NCBI GenBank assembly: GCA_030684835.1
Contig: JAUXWZ010000165.1
Coordinates: forward strand, 1 to 56,360
Length of the DNA: 56,360 nt
Origin: Beijerinckiaceae bacterium
GTDB lineage: Bacteria > Pseudomonadota > Alphaproteobacteria > Rhizobiales > Beijerinckiaceae
Direction: 5' to 3'
A program made the translations under genes and the position numbers. Positions within the stretch are counted from its first letter, which is position 1. Every line of letters starts with the position of its first letter. The notes below the pieces were generated by a model. The model searched no databases. It was given only the letters and a program-made list of their open reading frames with translations, and was not told where the DNA came from. Shown here in pieces: positions 17,620-28,936 of the stretch.

Positions 17620-17647
17620 CTTGAACCGCACGCCCGGATCGCCATAT
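17620..17647 (+). promoter_or_regulatory. Candidate heat-shock (sigma-32) promoter of the Hsp20 gene
   Basis: CTTGAA (17620-17625) and CCATAT (17642-17647) are separated by 16 bases, close to the alphaproteobacterial RpoH pattern CTTGAA-N16/18-CYTATNT. Transcription would begin near 17655, leaving a leader of about 60 nt before the ATG at 17716. The site lies directly upstream of an IbpA-type chaperone gene, which is where such a promoter is expected. Confidence 0.6.
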
Positions 17648-17715
17648 TTGTGAAGCGGCCACCGCCGGAGCGCCTTTTGGGCTCTGCCTCGAGGCGCCTC
17701 GTGAGGGCTTCGCAT

Positions 17716-18144
17716 ATGTCACGTGTACCGAGTTTGAATTCGCCGTTTCTGCTGGGCTTTGACGATATAGAGAGAGCCCTTGACCGGGTATCCCGGAACG
17801 CATCGGACGGTTATCCGCCGTACAATATCGAGCGCCTCGCCAAGTCGGAGTGCGCGCCGGAAAGGCTCAGGATTACGCTTGCTGTTGCAGGTTTCACTCA
17901 AGACCAGCTGGAAATCACTCTTGAAGAGCGTCAGCTTGTGATTCGAGGCCGGCAGCAGGACGACAAAGAGCGGGTGTTTCTTCACCGGGGGATCGCAGCG
18001 CGACAGTTTCAGCGCGCATTCCTGCTGGCGGAAGGAATGCAGGTTCAGGGCGCCAATCTAGTCCATGGGCTGCTTTGCGTGGATCTCGCCCGGCCGGAAC
18101 CGGAACGAGTAGTCCAGAAGATCAGCATTACGGCGCGCGGCTGA
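17716..18144 (+). CDS. ibpA: Small heat-shock protein, Hsp20/IbpA type
   Basis: An ATP-independent chaperone that holds unfolding proteins. From the ATG at 17716 (GTGAGGG upstream) it has 142 residues, the family length. The N-terminus has the IbpA-like FLLGFDDIERALDRV. The alpha-crystallin domain spans about 35-130, with YPPYNIERL, the strand LRITLAVAGF, and the closing block FQRAFLLAEGMQV. The usual C-terminal IxI anchor may be represented by ISI near the end. A sigma-32-like promoter precedes it and a DUF1150 gene follows 54 bp later, as in many Hyphomicrobiales. Confidence 0.93.
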   Translation: MSRVPSLNSPFLLGFDDIERALDRVSRNASDGYPPYNIERLAKSECAPERLRITLAVAGFTQDQLEITLEERQLVIRGRQQDDKERVFLHRGIAARQFQRAFLLAEGMQVQGANLVHGLLCVDLARPEPERVVQKISITARG

Positions 18145-18198
18145 TAGCGCGCGCACCCCAGCGGGCTCCTCGCGAGACGCAAAGAAGGAGACGATCAG

Positions 18199-18462
18199 AT
18201 GTTTGACGAAGAAAGCAATTTCACAACAACCTTGACTGCAGAGCAGCTGGCGCTCCTTGGCGATGGGACTATCGCCTACATCAAGCCTATCCGTTCCGAA
18301 GACGCTGTCCGTCTTTTCCCGCAAATTGGCGAGATACAGCCGGGCGTCAACCTGTTCGCACTGCTGAGTGCGGATGGAACGCCCATCATGCTGACAGATT
18401 CCAAGGACGCAGCCATCGCCAACGCCTGGGAGAACGAACTGCAGACCGTTAGCCTGCACTGA
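18199..18462 (+). CDS. DUF1150 family protein
   Basis: A short 87-residue protein that I recognise as DUF1150-like. It is often found behind IbpA-type Hsp20 genes in alphaproteobacteria; its function is unknown to me. Visible blocks are LTAEQLALLGDGTIAYIKPI and LFALLSADGTPIMLTDS, followed by an Ala/Asn-rich end. There is no signal peptide or Cys. A clear AAGGAGAC ribosome-binding site lies 7 nt before the ATG, and an intrinsic terminator follows, so hsp20 and this gene form a two-gene heat-shock unit. Confidence 0.85.
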   Translation: MFDEESNFTTTLTAEQLALLGDGTIAYIKPIRSEDAVRLFPQIGEIQPGVNLFALLSADGTPIMLTDSKDAAIANAWENELQTVSLH

Positions 18463-18502
18463 CGGGACGCGGCTATCGTCCTCATTGAGCTTGCTTCAAA
18501 AT

Positions 18503-18532
18503 AACGCTCGGCGGAAACGCCGGGCGTTTTTT
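18503..18532 (+). terminator. Intrinsic terminator of the hsp20-DUF1150 unit
   Basis: An 11-bp stem pairs 18503-18513 with 18518-18528 (one G-T pair) around a GAAA tetraloop and is followed by a run of T that touches the stop codon of the convergent PBP1A gene. Confidence 0.93.
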
Positions 18533-20706
18533 CATCCGCCCAACAAGCGGTCGAAGAATCCGCGGTCGCGCGTGGGGGCCGTGTTCGACGAGCCAATGTT
18601 TCCGGGCGGCAGGAGATCATTTGATCGCGGCCCACGAGGCGTCGCAGCCGCCTGACCGGGCATGCCTGCCGTTGAAGACGGCGCAGTCGCTTGCCTCGGC
18701 TGAGTGGCGGGAGCCGCCGCGCGCACGGACGCGCTTTCAGGCAATGGCGGGGACGACAATCCCCGCCATTGCGCGATGCCCGGTAATGGCGCATCCGGCG
18801 TCCCGCGAACCGTTTCGCGCATGAATCGCGCCCAGATTTCAGCAGGCAGATTGCCTCCCGACATCCGCTTTGTCGGCGACGAATCATCGTTGCCGAGCCA
18901 GACGCCCGCAACGATCTGGCTGGTGTAGCCAACGAACCAACCATCTTTGTATTCCTGGCTGGTTCCCGTCTTGCCGGCGGCCTGAACGCCGCGAATTTCG
19001 GCGCGTCTGCCTGTGCCGGTGAGGAGGGTCTCCTGCATCATGGCGTTCATCATGCCCACATGCGCGGGATCGATGACCCGGCCAAAACTGCTTCCCTTGC
19101 GCTGGTAGAGCACTTTGCCTGCAGGCGTCTCGATCCGGGTGATGGCGTGCGGTTGTACGCGCACGCCACCGTTCGCAAACGGCGCATAGGCTGTAACGAG
19201 CTCGAGCGGCGTCACCTCTGACGTTCCAAGGGCGATGGAGGCATTGGCCTGCAGCTTGGATTGTATGCCCAGCCGCTGCGCTGTGGCGGCGACTTTCTGC
19301 GGGCTGGCTTCAAGGGCCAAGCGAACGGCTACGGTGTTCAACGACTGCGCCAGAGCGCGCGTCAGCGTCACTGTTCCCTGGTAGGAACGGTTGGAGTTTT
19401 CCGGGCGCCATCCCCGCACATTGATTGGCGAATCCTCCCTCGTATCGGAGGGTGTCAGCCCGCGCTCGATGGCGGTGAGATAAACAAAGGGCTTGAAGGC
19501 CGAGCCCGGCTGCCGGCGCGCGGACGCGGCGCGGTTGAACTGGCTGTCTGCATAATTTCGACCGCCCACGAGCGCACGCAGGGCGCCGCTTGGGGACATG
19601 GCCACCAGCGCGCCCTGTGAGACGCCATAGCGTCCGCCATTTTTGTCCAACTCCTCCGAAACAGCTTTCTCAGCGGAGGCCTGCAGCGCGGGATTGATGG
19701 TTGTTCGCACAACAATGTCGTTGTCGATCGCACCAATGGTTTCGTCCAGCAGATCAACGATGTAATCGGCGACATAATTGACCGATCCAGCCCCGCCGTG
19801 CCGGACGGACTCGGCAGGATTGCCCATGGCGATCTTCGCCATGCCATCCGTGATGAAGTTCTCCCGGGCCATGGCCATGATGACAAGTGTTGCGCGCTCG
19901 GCCGCGCCGCGCGGATTGCGATTCGGGGCCAGGCGGGACGGCGCCACCATCAGCCCGGCGAGGACTGCGCTTTCAGCGAGACTGACATTGCGCGCGCTGC
20001 GGCCAAAATAGCGTTGCGCCGCCGCCTCGACGCCGTAGGCGCCTGACCCGAAGTACACGCGGTTCATATAGAGTTCGAGGATCTGATCCTTGCTGAACCT
20101 CTTCTCCAGCCACACCGAGAGGATAGCCTCCTGAATTTTGCGGGAAAACGTCCGTTCCTGCGTCAGGAAGAGATTTTTGGCCAATTGTTGCGTGATCGTC
20201 GAGCCGCCCTGAATGGAGCCGCCGCCACTGAGATTGCGCGTCATCGCCCGGGCGATGCCCATCACGTCGACGCCCCAGTGATCGTAAAATCGGCGGTCTT
20301 CAATCGCGATGAAGGCCTTCGGCAGATAAGGCGGCAGCTCGCGAACGTGAACAGCCGGCCCGCCCGTGTCGCCGCGATTGGCGAGCAGCGTGCCGTCCTC
20401 GGCGAAAATCGCGATGTTCGGAGGCCGCTTTGGCACGGAGAGCTGGTCGATCGGGGGAAGCTGGCCGGCGTGCCAGGCGATGACGCCAACGAGTCCAATG
20501 GCGCCCCAGAGCGACATCACAAAAGACCAATAAAAAAGTCCTCGCCGACGCCGTTTCGACTTTTGCGCCGCGCTTCGGCCAAAGATAAGCGTGGCCATGA
20601 ATCCACGCTTCTTTGGCTTCGCTCTGCTCTGTGTGCGCCCGCTGCGGTTCCCGACCCGGTCCTGGGGATTGGCGCGAAGAGCCTCCGGCTGTTTTCTCCG
20701 ACCCAT
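18532..20706 (-). CDS. Bifunctional penicillin-binding protein, PBP1A type
   Basis: A class A PBP that polymerises and cross-links peptidoglycan, 724 residues. A basic cytoplasmic N-terminus (about 1-58) precedes one membrane helix (YWSFVMSLWGAIGLVGVIAW). The glycosyltransferase 51 domain has the catalytic Glu in EDRRFYDHWGVD and GGSTITQQLAKN. The transpeptidase domain has SAFK (Ser about 402), an SLN triad (ALAQSLNTVAV) and KTGTS near 579. A tail of about 80 residues rich in Pro, Ala and Gln ends in FFDRLLGG. It is divergent from dnaN and convergent with the DUF1150 gene. Confidence 0.95.
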   Translation of the reverse strand: MGRRKQPEALRANPQDRVGNRSGRTQSRAKPKKRGFMATLIFGRSAAQKSKRRRRGLFYWSFVMSLWGAIGLVGVIAWHAGQLPPIDQLSVPKRPPNIAIFAEDGTLLANRGDTGGPAVHVRELPPYLPKAFIAIEDRRFYDHWGVDVMGIARAMTRNLSGGGSIQGGSTITQQLAKNLFLTQERTFSRKIQEAILSVWLEKRFSKDQILELYMNRVYFGSGAYGVEAAAQRYFGRSARNVSLAESAVLAGLMVAPSRLAPNRNPRGAAERATLVIMAMARENFITDGMAKIAMGNPAESVRHGGAGSVNYVADYIVDLLDETIGAIDNDIVVRTTINPALQASAEKAVSEELDKNGGRYGVSQGALVAMSPSGALRALVGGRNYADSQFNRAASARRQPGSAFKPFVYLTAIERGLTPSDTREDSPINVRGWRPENSNRSYQGTVTLTRALAQSLNTVAVRLALEASPQKVAATAQRLGIQSKLQANASIALGTSEVTPLELVTAYAPFANGGVRVQPHAITRIETPAGKVLYQRKGSSFGRVIDPAHVGMMNAMMQETLLTGTGRRAEIRGVQAAGKTGTSQEYKDGWFVGYTSQIVAGVWLGNDDSSPTKRMSGGNLPAEIWARFMRETVRGTPDAPLPGIAQWRGLSSPPLPESASVRAAAPATQPRQATAPSSTAGMPGQAAATPRGPRSNDLLPPGNIGSSNTAPTRDRGFFDRLLGG

Positions 20707-20946
20707 CGGGACCCTCTACGCCTTACACCGCAGGCCGTACGCGGCCTGTCCTTTGTCAGTGTAGTGCCGCAGGATTAAGGGCCGGTTATCCGGACGCGGC
20801 TCGTGATAGCGCTTTAAACGCGCGAAAATGTGGGGAGTACGCACCGATCCCCGCAATCAACGCCTTGCGTGAGAGCGCGGGGCTTGGCACAGTCCGCCTC
20901 TTTTGAAAAACGCTCGTCGCGTGAAAGAAAACTGGGTCGAAATCCG

Positions 20947-22065
20947 ATGAAAGTCACTCTCGAAAGAGCGGCGCTTCTGAAATCTCTGGGCCACGTCCAT
21001 CGCGTGGTTGAGCGGCGCAATACGATTCCGATCCTCTCCAACGTTCTGCTTCAAGCGAATGGAACGTCGCTTTTGCTTAAAGCGACGGATCTCGATCTTG
21101 AAATCACCGAAAGCGTGGCTGCAGATATTGGCCAAGCTGGCGGGACCACCCTACCAGCGCACACTCTGTACGACATTGTGCGCAAGCTCCCAGACGGGGC
21201 CCAGGTGTCCCTTGAGGCTTCCGGCGACGCCGGTCAGCTCCTTCTGCGTTCGGGACGATCGCGCTTTACGCTTCAGTCGCTGCCGGACACCGATTTCCCG
21301 GACATGGCCGCCGGCGATCTCAGCCACAAGTTCACGCTGCCTGCGGGCGAACTGAAGAAGCTCATCGAAAAGACCCAATTCGCCATCTCCACCGAGGAGA
21401 CACGGTATTATCTGAACGGCATTTTCGTGCACACGATTGATGTCGATGGACACACGATGCTCCGCGCGGTTGCGACCGACGGACATCGGCTTGCGCGGGT
21501 GGAAATTCCCTCCCCGGCAGGCGCGGCTGGCATGCCCGGCGTGATCATTCCACGCAAGGCCGTCGCCGAAGTGCAGAAACTGATCGAAGATGCATCTGCA
21601 GACGTCACCATTGAGATGTCTTCCACGAAGGCGCGCTTCACCTTCGGCGATGTCGTCCTGACCTCGAAGCTGATCGACGGCACATTCCCAGATTACGGGC
21701 GCGTGATTCCCAGCGGCAACGACAAGCGCCTGATTGTCGAGCGCGAGCCCTTCGCCCGCGCAGTCGATCGCGTATCGACCATTTCGTCCGAGCGCGGCCG
21801 AGCCGTCAAACTCTCGCTGACCGAGGGCAAACTGACACTTTCCGTCACCAATCCTGATTCGGGTTCTGCGACAGAAGAGCTGGAGGTCGACTACGACGCT
21901 GCTCCGCTCGATATCGGCTTCAACGCGAAATATCTGCTCGACATCACCTCGCAATTGGACAGCGACACCGCTCTCTTCAAATTGGCGGACTCTGGCTCAC
22001 CGACCGTCGTGCAGGACAGGGATGGCTCGTCGGCACTGTACGTCCTCATGCCGATGCGGGTCTGA
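20947..22065 (+). CDS. dnaN: DNA polymerase III beta subunit (sliding clamp)
   Basis: Forms the ring that tethers polymerase III to DNA. The ATG at 20947 gives the standard N-terminus MKVTLERAALLKSLGHVHRV and a length of 372 residues, with three clamp domains. The C-terminal peptide-binding groove ends in ALYVLMPMRV, matching the usual MPMR(L/V) end. recF follows 85 bp later, as is common next to replication genes, but dnaA is about 26 kb away rather than adjacent. The 240-bp gap to the divergent PBP gene should hold both promoters; I could not place one with confidence. Confidence 0.98.
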   Translation: MKVTLERAALLKSLGHVHRVVERRNTIPILSNVLLQANGTSLLLKATDLDLEITESVAADIGQAGGTTLPAHTLYDIVRKLPDGAQVSLEASGDAGQLLLRSGRSRFTLQSLPDTDFPDMAAGDLSHKFTLPAGELKKLIEKTQFAISTEETRYYLNGIFVHTIDVDGHTMLRAVATDGHRLARVEIPSPAGAAGMPGVIIPRKAVAEVQKLIEDASADVTIEMSSTKARFTFGDVVLTSKLIDGTFPDYGRVIPSGNDKRLIVEREPFARAVDRVSTISSERGRAVKLSLTEGKLTLSVTNPDSGSATEELEVDYDAAPLDIGFNAKYLLDITSQLDSDTALFKLADSGSPTVVQDRDGSSALYVLMPMRV

Positions 22066-22098
22066 TCAGCGCTTTTCGGTGCGTTAAATTGTGGACTG

Positions 22099-22135
22099 AG
22101 GCGGAGGGCTCACGCTTTCCGCCTTTCTGTTTTCG
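22099..22135 (+). terminator. Possible weak terminator or attenuator between dnaN and recF
   Basis: AGGCGGA (22099-22105) can pair with TCCGCCT (22118-22124) around a 12-nt loop, followed by TTCTGTTTTC. The stem is short and the T-run broken, so it may only reduce read-through into recF. Confidence 0.4.
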
Positions 22136-22150
22136 TGCGACAGAGCCGTC

Positions 22151-23338
22151 ATGTCCGAATTCGCGAAAGACGCATTCGTTTCGCCCGAGGCGTCCGTCAG
22201 CCGTTTTATCCTGTCCGACTTCCGCTCATATCCGCGGCTTGATCTCGCGCTTGCCGCAAAGCCGCTCGTTGCGCTGATCGGCGATAACGGCGCGGGCAAA
22301 ACGAACCTGTTGGAAGCCCTGTCGCTGTTTACCCCGGGGCGGGGATTGCGGCGGGCCGATCTCGCCGAGATGGCGCGCGCTGGCGGGAACGGTGGATTTG
22401 CCGTTTCGGTCGAGCTGCGCTCGCCCCACGGGTCAGTGCAGCTTGGCGCCGGGCATGATCCTGGCGACGGGCCGCAGGGCCGCAAGTTTCGCGTCAACAA
22501 AGCCCCTGCGGGTTCGGCTCGGCTTTTTTCAGATTATGTGAGGCTGTGTTGGCTGACTCCCGCCATGGACGGCCTCTTCGCCGGATCTCCGGGCGACCGG
22601 CGCCGTTTCGTGGATCGCATGGTACTCGCCGTCGACGCCGACCATGGCGCGCGCGTTGCAGCGCTTGAGCGGGCGTTACGCAATCGCAACAGACTGCTGG
22701 AAGAGCGCAGCAGCGATGGCGCATGGCTAAATGCGACCGAGCGCGAAGTCGCAGAACTCAGCGTTGCGGTCGCGTTTGCGCGCAAGGAAACCATTGAGCG
22801 CCTCGGCGCGCTCATTCTTGAAACGCGCGACGAGAGGTCGCCCTTTCCGTGGGCGAAGATAGCAATGGAGGGCGAGATTGATCGCCTCGTCTCCAATACG
22901 CCTTCGCTTGAAGCCGAGGAGCGCTTCCGCCGAACGCTGTTCGAGACACGGGCGCGAGACGCTGCGGCGGGGCGCACGCTATCGGGCCCGCAAGCCTCCG
23001 ACCTCGTCGTTCAACATGGCCCAAAACGAGTGCGCGCAGGCCAATGTTCGACCGGCGAACAAAAGGCCTTACTTGTCGGCCTCACACTTGCGCACGCCAG
23101 TCTCGTGAAAGCGATGAGCGGACTCGCTCCACTGGTTCTTCTCGACGAGATCGCCGCTCATTTCGATCCGCAACGTCGTTCAGCATTGTTCGCGAAACTG
23201 GAAACGCTGGGCGGACAAGTTTGGATGACGGGCGCTGATCCGCAGGCGTTCGCAGAACTGGCGGGCCGTGCGGAGATATTGATGGTTTCGCCGGGTCGGA
23301 TCGTGCGAAGCGGCCCCACGTCACAGATGATAACCTGA
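22151..23338 (+). CDS. recF: DNA replication and repair protein RecF
   Basis: An SMC-like ATPase that marks gap ends for RecOR-dependent RecA loading. It has 395 residues. The N-terminal SDFRSYPRLDLAL and Walker A GDNGAGKTNLLEAL (about 46-59) are typical, and the C-terminal part has the signature CSTGEQKALLVGL and the Walker B LVLLDEIAAHFDP. The arms between are reduced, as in other RecF proteins. It is followed after three bases by recQ, so a RecF-RecQ operon is likely. Confidence 0.96.
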   Translation: MSEFAKDAFVSPEASVSRFILSDFRSYPRLDLALAAKPLVALIGDNGAGKTNLLEALSLFTPGRGLRRADLAEMARAGGNGGFAVSVELRSPHGSVQLGAGHDPGDGPQGRKFRVNKAPAGSARLFSDYVRLCWLTPAMDGLFAGSPGDRRRFVDRMVLAVDADHGARVAALERALRNRNRLLEERSSDGAWLNATEREVAELSVAVAFARKETIERLGALILETRDERSPFPWAKIAMEGEIDRLVSNTPSLEAEERFRRTLFETRARDAAAGRTLSGPQASDLVVQHGPKRVRAGQCSTGEQKALLVGLTLAHASLVKAMSGLAPLVLLDEIAAHFDPQRRSALFAKLETLGGQVWMTGADPQAFAELAGRAEILMVSPGRIVRSGPTSQMIT

Positions 23339-23341
23339 ATC

Positions 23342-25141
23342 ATGCCGATTCTCTCCAGCGCCCGCGCCATTCTGAAATCTGTATTCGGCTATGAGGACTT
23401 TCGTCCGGGACAAGCTGAAGTCATCAGCGCCATTCTTTCTGGTGGACCGGTGCTTGCGGTCATGCCGACCGGAAGCGGCAAGAGCATGTGCTATCAATTG
23501 CCAGCACTGCTTGACGGCGGCTTGACGCTGGTTGTGTCGCCCCTGATTGCGTTGATGCGCGATCAGGTCCAGCAAATGCGGGCTGTAGGCGTCGCCGCCG
23601 GATCACTCAATTCCAACAACAGCGCCGAAGAGACCGAAGACACGTGGCGACTAATCCGCGCTGGCGACCTGCGACTTCTGTTTGTCTCACCAGAACGCCT
23701 CGCTTTGGATGGAATGATATCCGCTTTGAGCAGACGCGAGGTCAGGCGAGTCGCCGTCGATGAAGCGCATTGCGTGTCAGAATGGGGCCATGATTTTCGT
23801 CCCGAATATCGCGAAATAAAACGCGCCATCGAAGCGCTGGGCCGGCCACAGGCCATCGCCTTCACCGCGACCGCCGACCAGGCGACGAGAATGGATATCG
23901 TCGAACGTCTGTTCACGTCGGCGCCGCAGATTTTCTTGCATTCCTTTGACCGTCCCAACATCGACCTGCGCTTTGAAGCCAAGGATCAACCGCGCCGCCA
24001 ATTGACTGAATTCTTGTCGCGCCGCCGGGGTCAAAGCGGAATCATCTATTGCGCCTCGCGCAAGAAAACCGAAGGGCTCGCGGAGTATCTTGCCAGTCAG
24101 GGGCACGAAACTGTCGCTTATCATGCGGGACTGGATCTGACGGCGCGCAATCGCAACCAGGATCGGTTTTTGCGCGAAGATGGCGTTGTTGCGGTGGCGA
24201 CCGTCGCCTTCGGCATGGGCGTCAACAAGCCCGACGTGCGCTTTGTGGCCCACGCGGACATGCCGTCCAGCGTGGAGGCTTATTATCAGGAAATCGGGCG
24301 CGCAGGCCGCGATGGACTGAACGCGGAGACGTTGACGCTTTATGGCGTGGAAGACATCGCGTTGCGCCGCAGGCAAATTGACGAAAAGAACATCGACGAC
24401 GCGCAGCGATTGGTGGAGCGCCGCCGGCTTAACGCGTTGACTGCGCTTTGCGAAGCTGCCCGTTGCCGTCGCCAGATTTTGCTAGCCTATTTCGACGAAC
24501 CTTCATCCCCATGCGGCCGCTGCGACGTTTGCCGGGGACAGGTTGCGCTTTACGATGGCACAATCGATGCGCAAAAGGCGCTCTCCGCCGTCGCCCGCAC
24601 AGGACAACGGTTTGGCGCTGGTTATCTCGCGAGCCTCCTTGTGGGCGAGGCAACGGAGCCAATGCAAAGAAATCGCCATCAGGAATTGAAAACATTTGGC
24701 GTGGGCAAGGACAGGTCAAAGCACGAGTGGACCGCGATTTTCCGTCAACTTTTCGCCTGCGATGCGCTGGAGGCGGCCAGCGAGGAGCATGGAGGCTTTC
24801 AGCTCACTGGAAAGGGCGAGGCGATCCTGCTCGGACGCGAAGCCATCTCGTTGCGCAGCCCTGAAAAAGTTACCCGCAGGCGCGAGCGCGTCTCTGGGTC
24901 TCGCGCGCGAACACTCGGCAACGCGGACGATGATCTAATCGCCAAGCTCAAGACGCTGCGTCGTGAGCTTGCGCGTGACGAGGGAGTGCCGGCGTTTATG
25001 GTCTTTCCAGACAAGACACTGCTCGACATGGCCGACCGACGCCCGGCGACCCTCGATGAAATGGGCGAGGTCCATGGGGTCGGACAACGCAAGCTGACGC
25101 TGTATGGCGAGGCTTTTCTCGATGTCGTCCGAAACGGCTGA
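23342..25141 (+). CDS. recQ: ATP-dependent DNA helicase RecQ
   Basis: A 3'-5' helicase of the RecF pathway, 599 residues. Superfamily 2 motifs are clear: the Q-motif region FGYEDFRPGQ, Walker A MPTGSGKS, DEAH in VDEAHCVSEWGHDFRP, FTATAD, and motif VI EIGRAGRDG. The zinc module has four Cys (C in AARCRRQ, then CGRCDVC). A winged-helix RQC region precedes the C-terminal HRDC domain (about 515-599, AFMVFPDKTLLDMA). It starts three bases after recF. A recQ between recF and gyrB is not the textbook order. Confidence 0.96.
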   Translation: MPILSSARAILKSVFGYEDFRPGQAEVISAILSGGPVLAVMPTGSGKSMCYQLPALLDGGLTLVVSPLIALMRDQVQQMRAVGVAAGSLNSNNSAEETEDTWRLIRAGDLRLLFVSPERLALDGMISALSRREVRRVAVDEAHCVSEWGHDFRPEYREIKRAIEALGRPQAIAFTATADQATRMDIVERLFTSAPQIFLHSFDRPNIDLRFEAKDQPRRQLTEFLSRRRGQSGIIYCASRKKTEGLAEYLASQGHETVAYHAGLDLTARNRNQDRFLREDGVVAVATVAFGMGVNKPDVRFVAHADMPSSVEAYYQEIGRAGRDGLNAETLTLYGVEDIALRRRQIDEKNIDDAQRLVERRRLNALTALCEAARCRRQILLAYFDEPSSPCGRCDVCRGQVALYDGTIDAQKALSAVARTGQRFGAGYLASLLVGEATEPMQRNRHQELKTFGVGKDRSKHEWTAIFRQLFACDALEAASEEHGGFQLTGKGEAILLGREAISLRSPEKVTRRRERVSGSRARTLGNADDDLIAKLKTLRRELARDEGVPAFMVFPDKTLLDMADRRPATLDEMGEVHGVGQRKLTLYGEAFLDVVRNG

Positions 25142-25273
25142 CCCCACATGCGCCGGGTGCAAAACCACTAAAGAAATCCCATATACATCAACATGATCGA
25201 TTGCGGGGCCCCCGGCCTCATCCGGCTATCGCGAAGCTGGTCGTTAAAGTCCCGTTTTCGGTGCATTTCCTGA

Positions 25274-27811
<2,538 letters not shown>

Positions 27812-27817
27812 AGTCGC

Positions 27818-28936
27818 TTAGACCCGCTCGAACAACGCGGCGGAGCCTAGACCTCCCGCCGCGGCGATTGCGGCTAGACCGACTGCGCCGTGGCTTTCGC
27901 TTTTCATCTCGTGAAAAAGTCTGACGGCGAGTATGCCGCCAGATGCGCCAATGGGATGCCCGCGCGAGAGTGCCCCGCCGCCACGATTGACGGCCGCAGC
28001 AATAAGGCCAAGGTCGTGAATGGCCGCCATGGCCTGAGACGCGAAGGATTCCATCACCTCCGCGACGGCCGGCGCTCGACCAGCCATTTCGAGAAGTCCG
28101 CGCGCGGCAGCCTGCGCGCCTGTTGCTGGTTGCGCCGGCTCCAGCCCCACCCGCCGCGTACTATGTAGACGCAAGACGTAGCCGATGGACAGGCGCGTTA
28201 GTACTTCCCGCGATATGACGAGGGCCATCGCAGCGGCGTCGGCTTCGACCGCAATGGTAGCCGCTGTCAGCCCACAGGCGTTATCACCCGCGATGAGAGG
28301 AAGACGAGCACAAATACGCGCTGAAAGCCTTCGCTTGAAAGCGTCCGAATCCAATCCGCCCAGCATGACAAGCTCTGCGCGATGATCGGCGGCGATCGCC
28401 TTGGCGTGACTTTCCATTGCGAACAGCTCTTGCGCCGCGCGCGTATAGCCGCGCGTTCGGGCCAATTCTGCGGCTGCCTCGACCAGATCAGGATCACGAT
28501 CCGGCCATGGTGAAAATGGCGGGCGATCATATGGCCTGCCCATTTCGCCGTCGTCGCGCGGGCGCCGTGTTCGCAACGGCGACCGGCTAAAGGATTCAAC
28601 CCCCCCTGCAATAATGACGTGGCCATCGCCGGCGCGAATCCGACTCGCAGCCAAAGCGATTGCATCGAGACCCGCGCAACATTGCGTGTCAATGGTCATC
28701 GCCGGAACGCCCAGCGGTAACCCCGCCGCGAGCGATGCGAGCCGGGCGGGGTTGCCGCCGGCATACAGAGCATTTCCAAGAATGACGTCATCCACATCCT
28801 GCGCACGAAGACCCGCGTCGCTGAGAAGCGCATGGATGACGGGCGTGACGAGATCGGCAATTTCCATTTTGCGGAACATGCCGTTGCGAGGCGCCACCGG
28901 CGTTCTGCGCGCTGAAATGATGAACGCGTCACTCAT
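27818..28936 (-). CDS. Thiolase-family protein with altered active site (YhfS-like), in the biotin-transport operon
   Basis: A thiolase-fold protein of 372 residues. Start 28936 overlaps the stop of the preceding ligase gene (ATGA) and has GGGAGGAGG upstream. The acyl-accepting Cys in DTQCCAGLDA and the His in GHPIGASGG are present. The usual second Cys (CIGGGxG) is replaced by AAAGGLG, and the Asn of NEAF is Met (MESFASQAM). It may therefore not perform a normal Claisen condensation. It is the last gene of bioM-bioN-bioY-ligase-thiolase. Bacillus subtilis has a comparable BioY-ligase-thiolase set (yhfU, yhfT, yhfS) under biotin control. The exact reaction is unknown. Confidence 0.85.
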   Translation of the reverse strand: MSDAFIISARRTPVAPRNGMFRKMEIADLVTPVIHALLSDAGLRAQDVDDVILGNALYAGGNPARLASLAAGLPLGVPAMTIDTQCCAGLDAIALAASRIRAGDGHVIIAGGVESFSRSPLRTRRPRDDGEMGRPYDRPPFSPWPDRDPDLVEAAAELARTRGYTRAAQELFAMESHAKAIAADHRAELVMLGGLDSDAFKRRLSARICARLPLIAGDNACGLTAATIAVEADAAAMALVISREVLTRLSIGYVLRLHSTRRVGLEPAQPATGAQAAARGLLEMAGRAPAVAEVMESFASQAMAAIHDLGLIAAAVNRGGGALSRGHPIGASGGILAVRLFHEMKSESHGAVGLAAIAAAGGLGSAALFERV

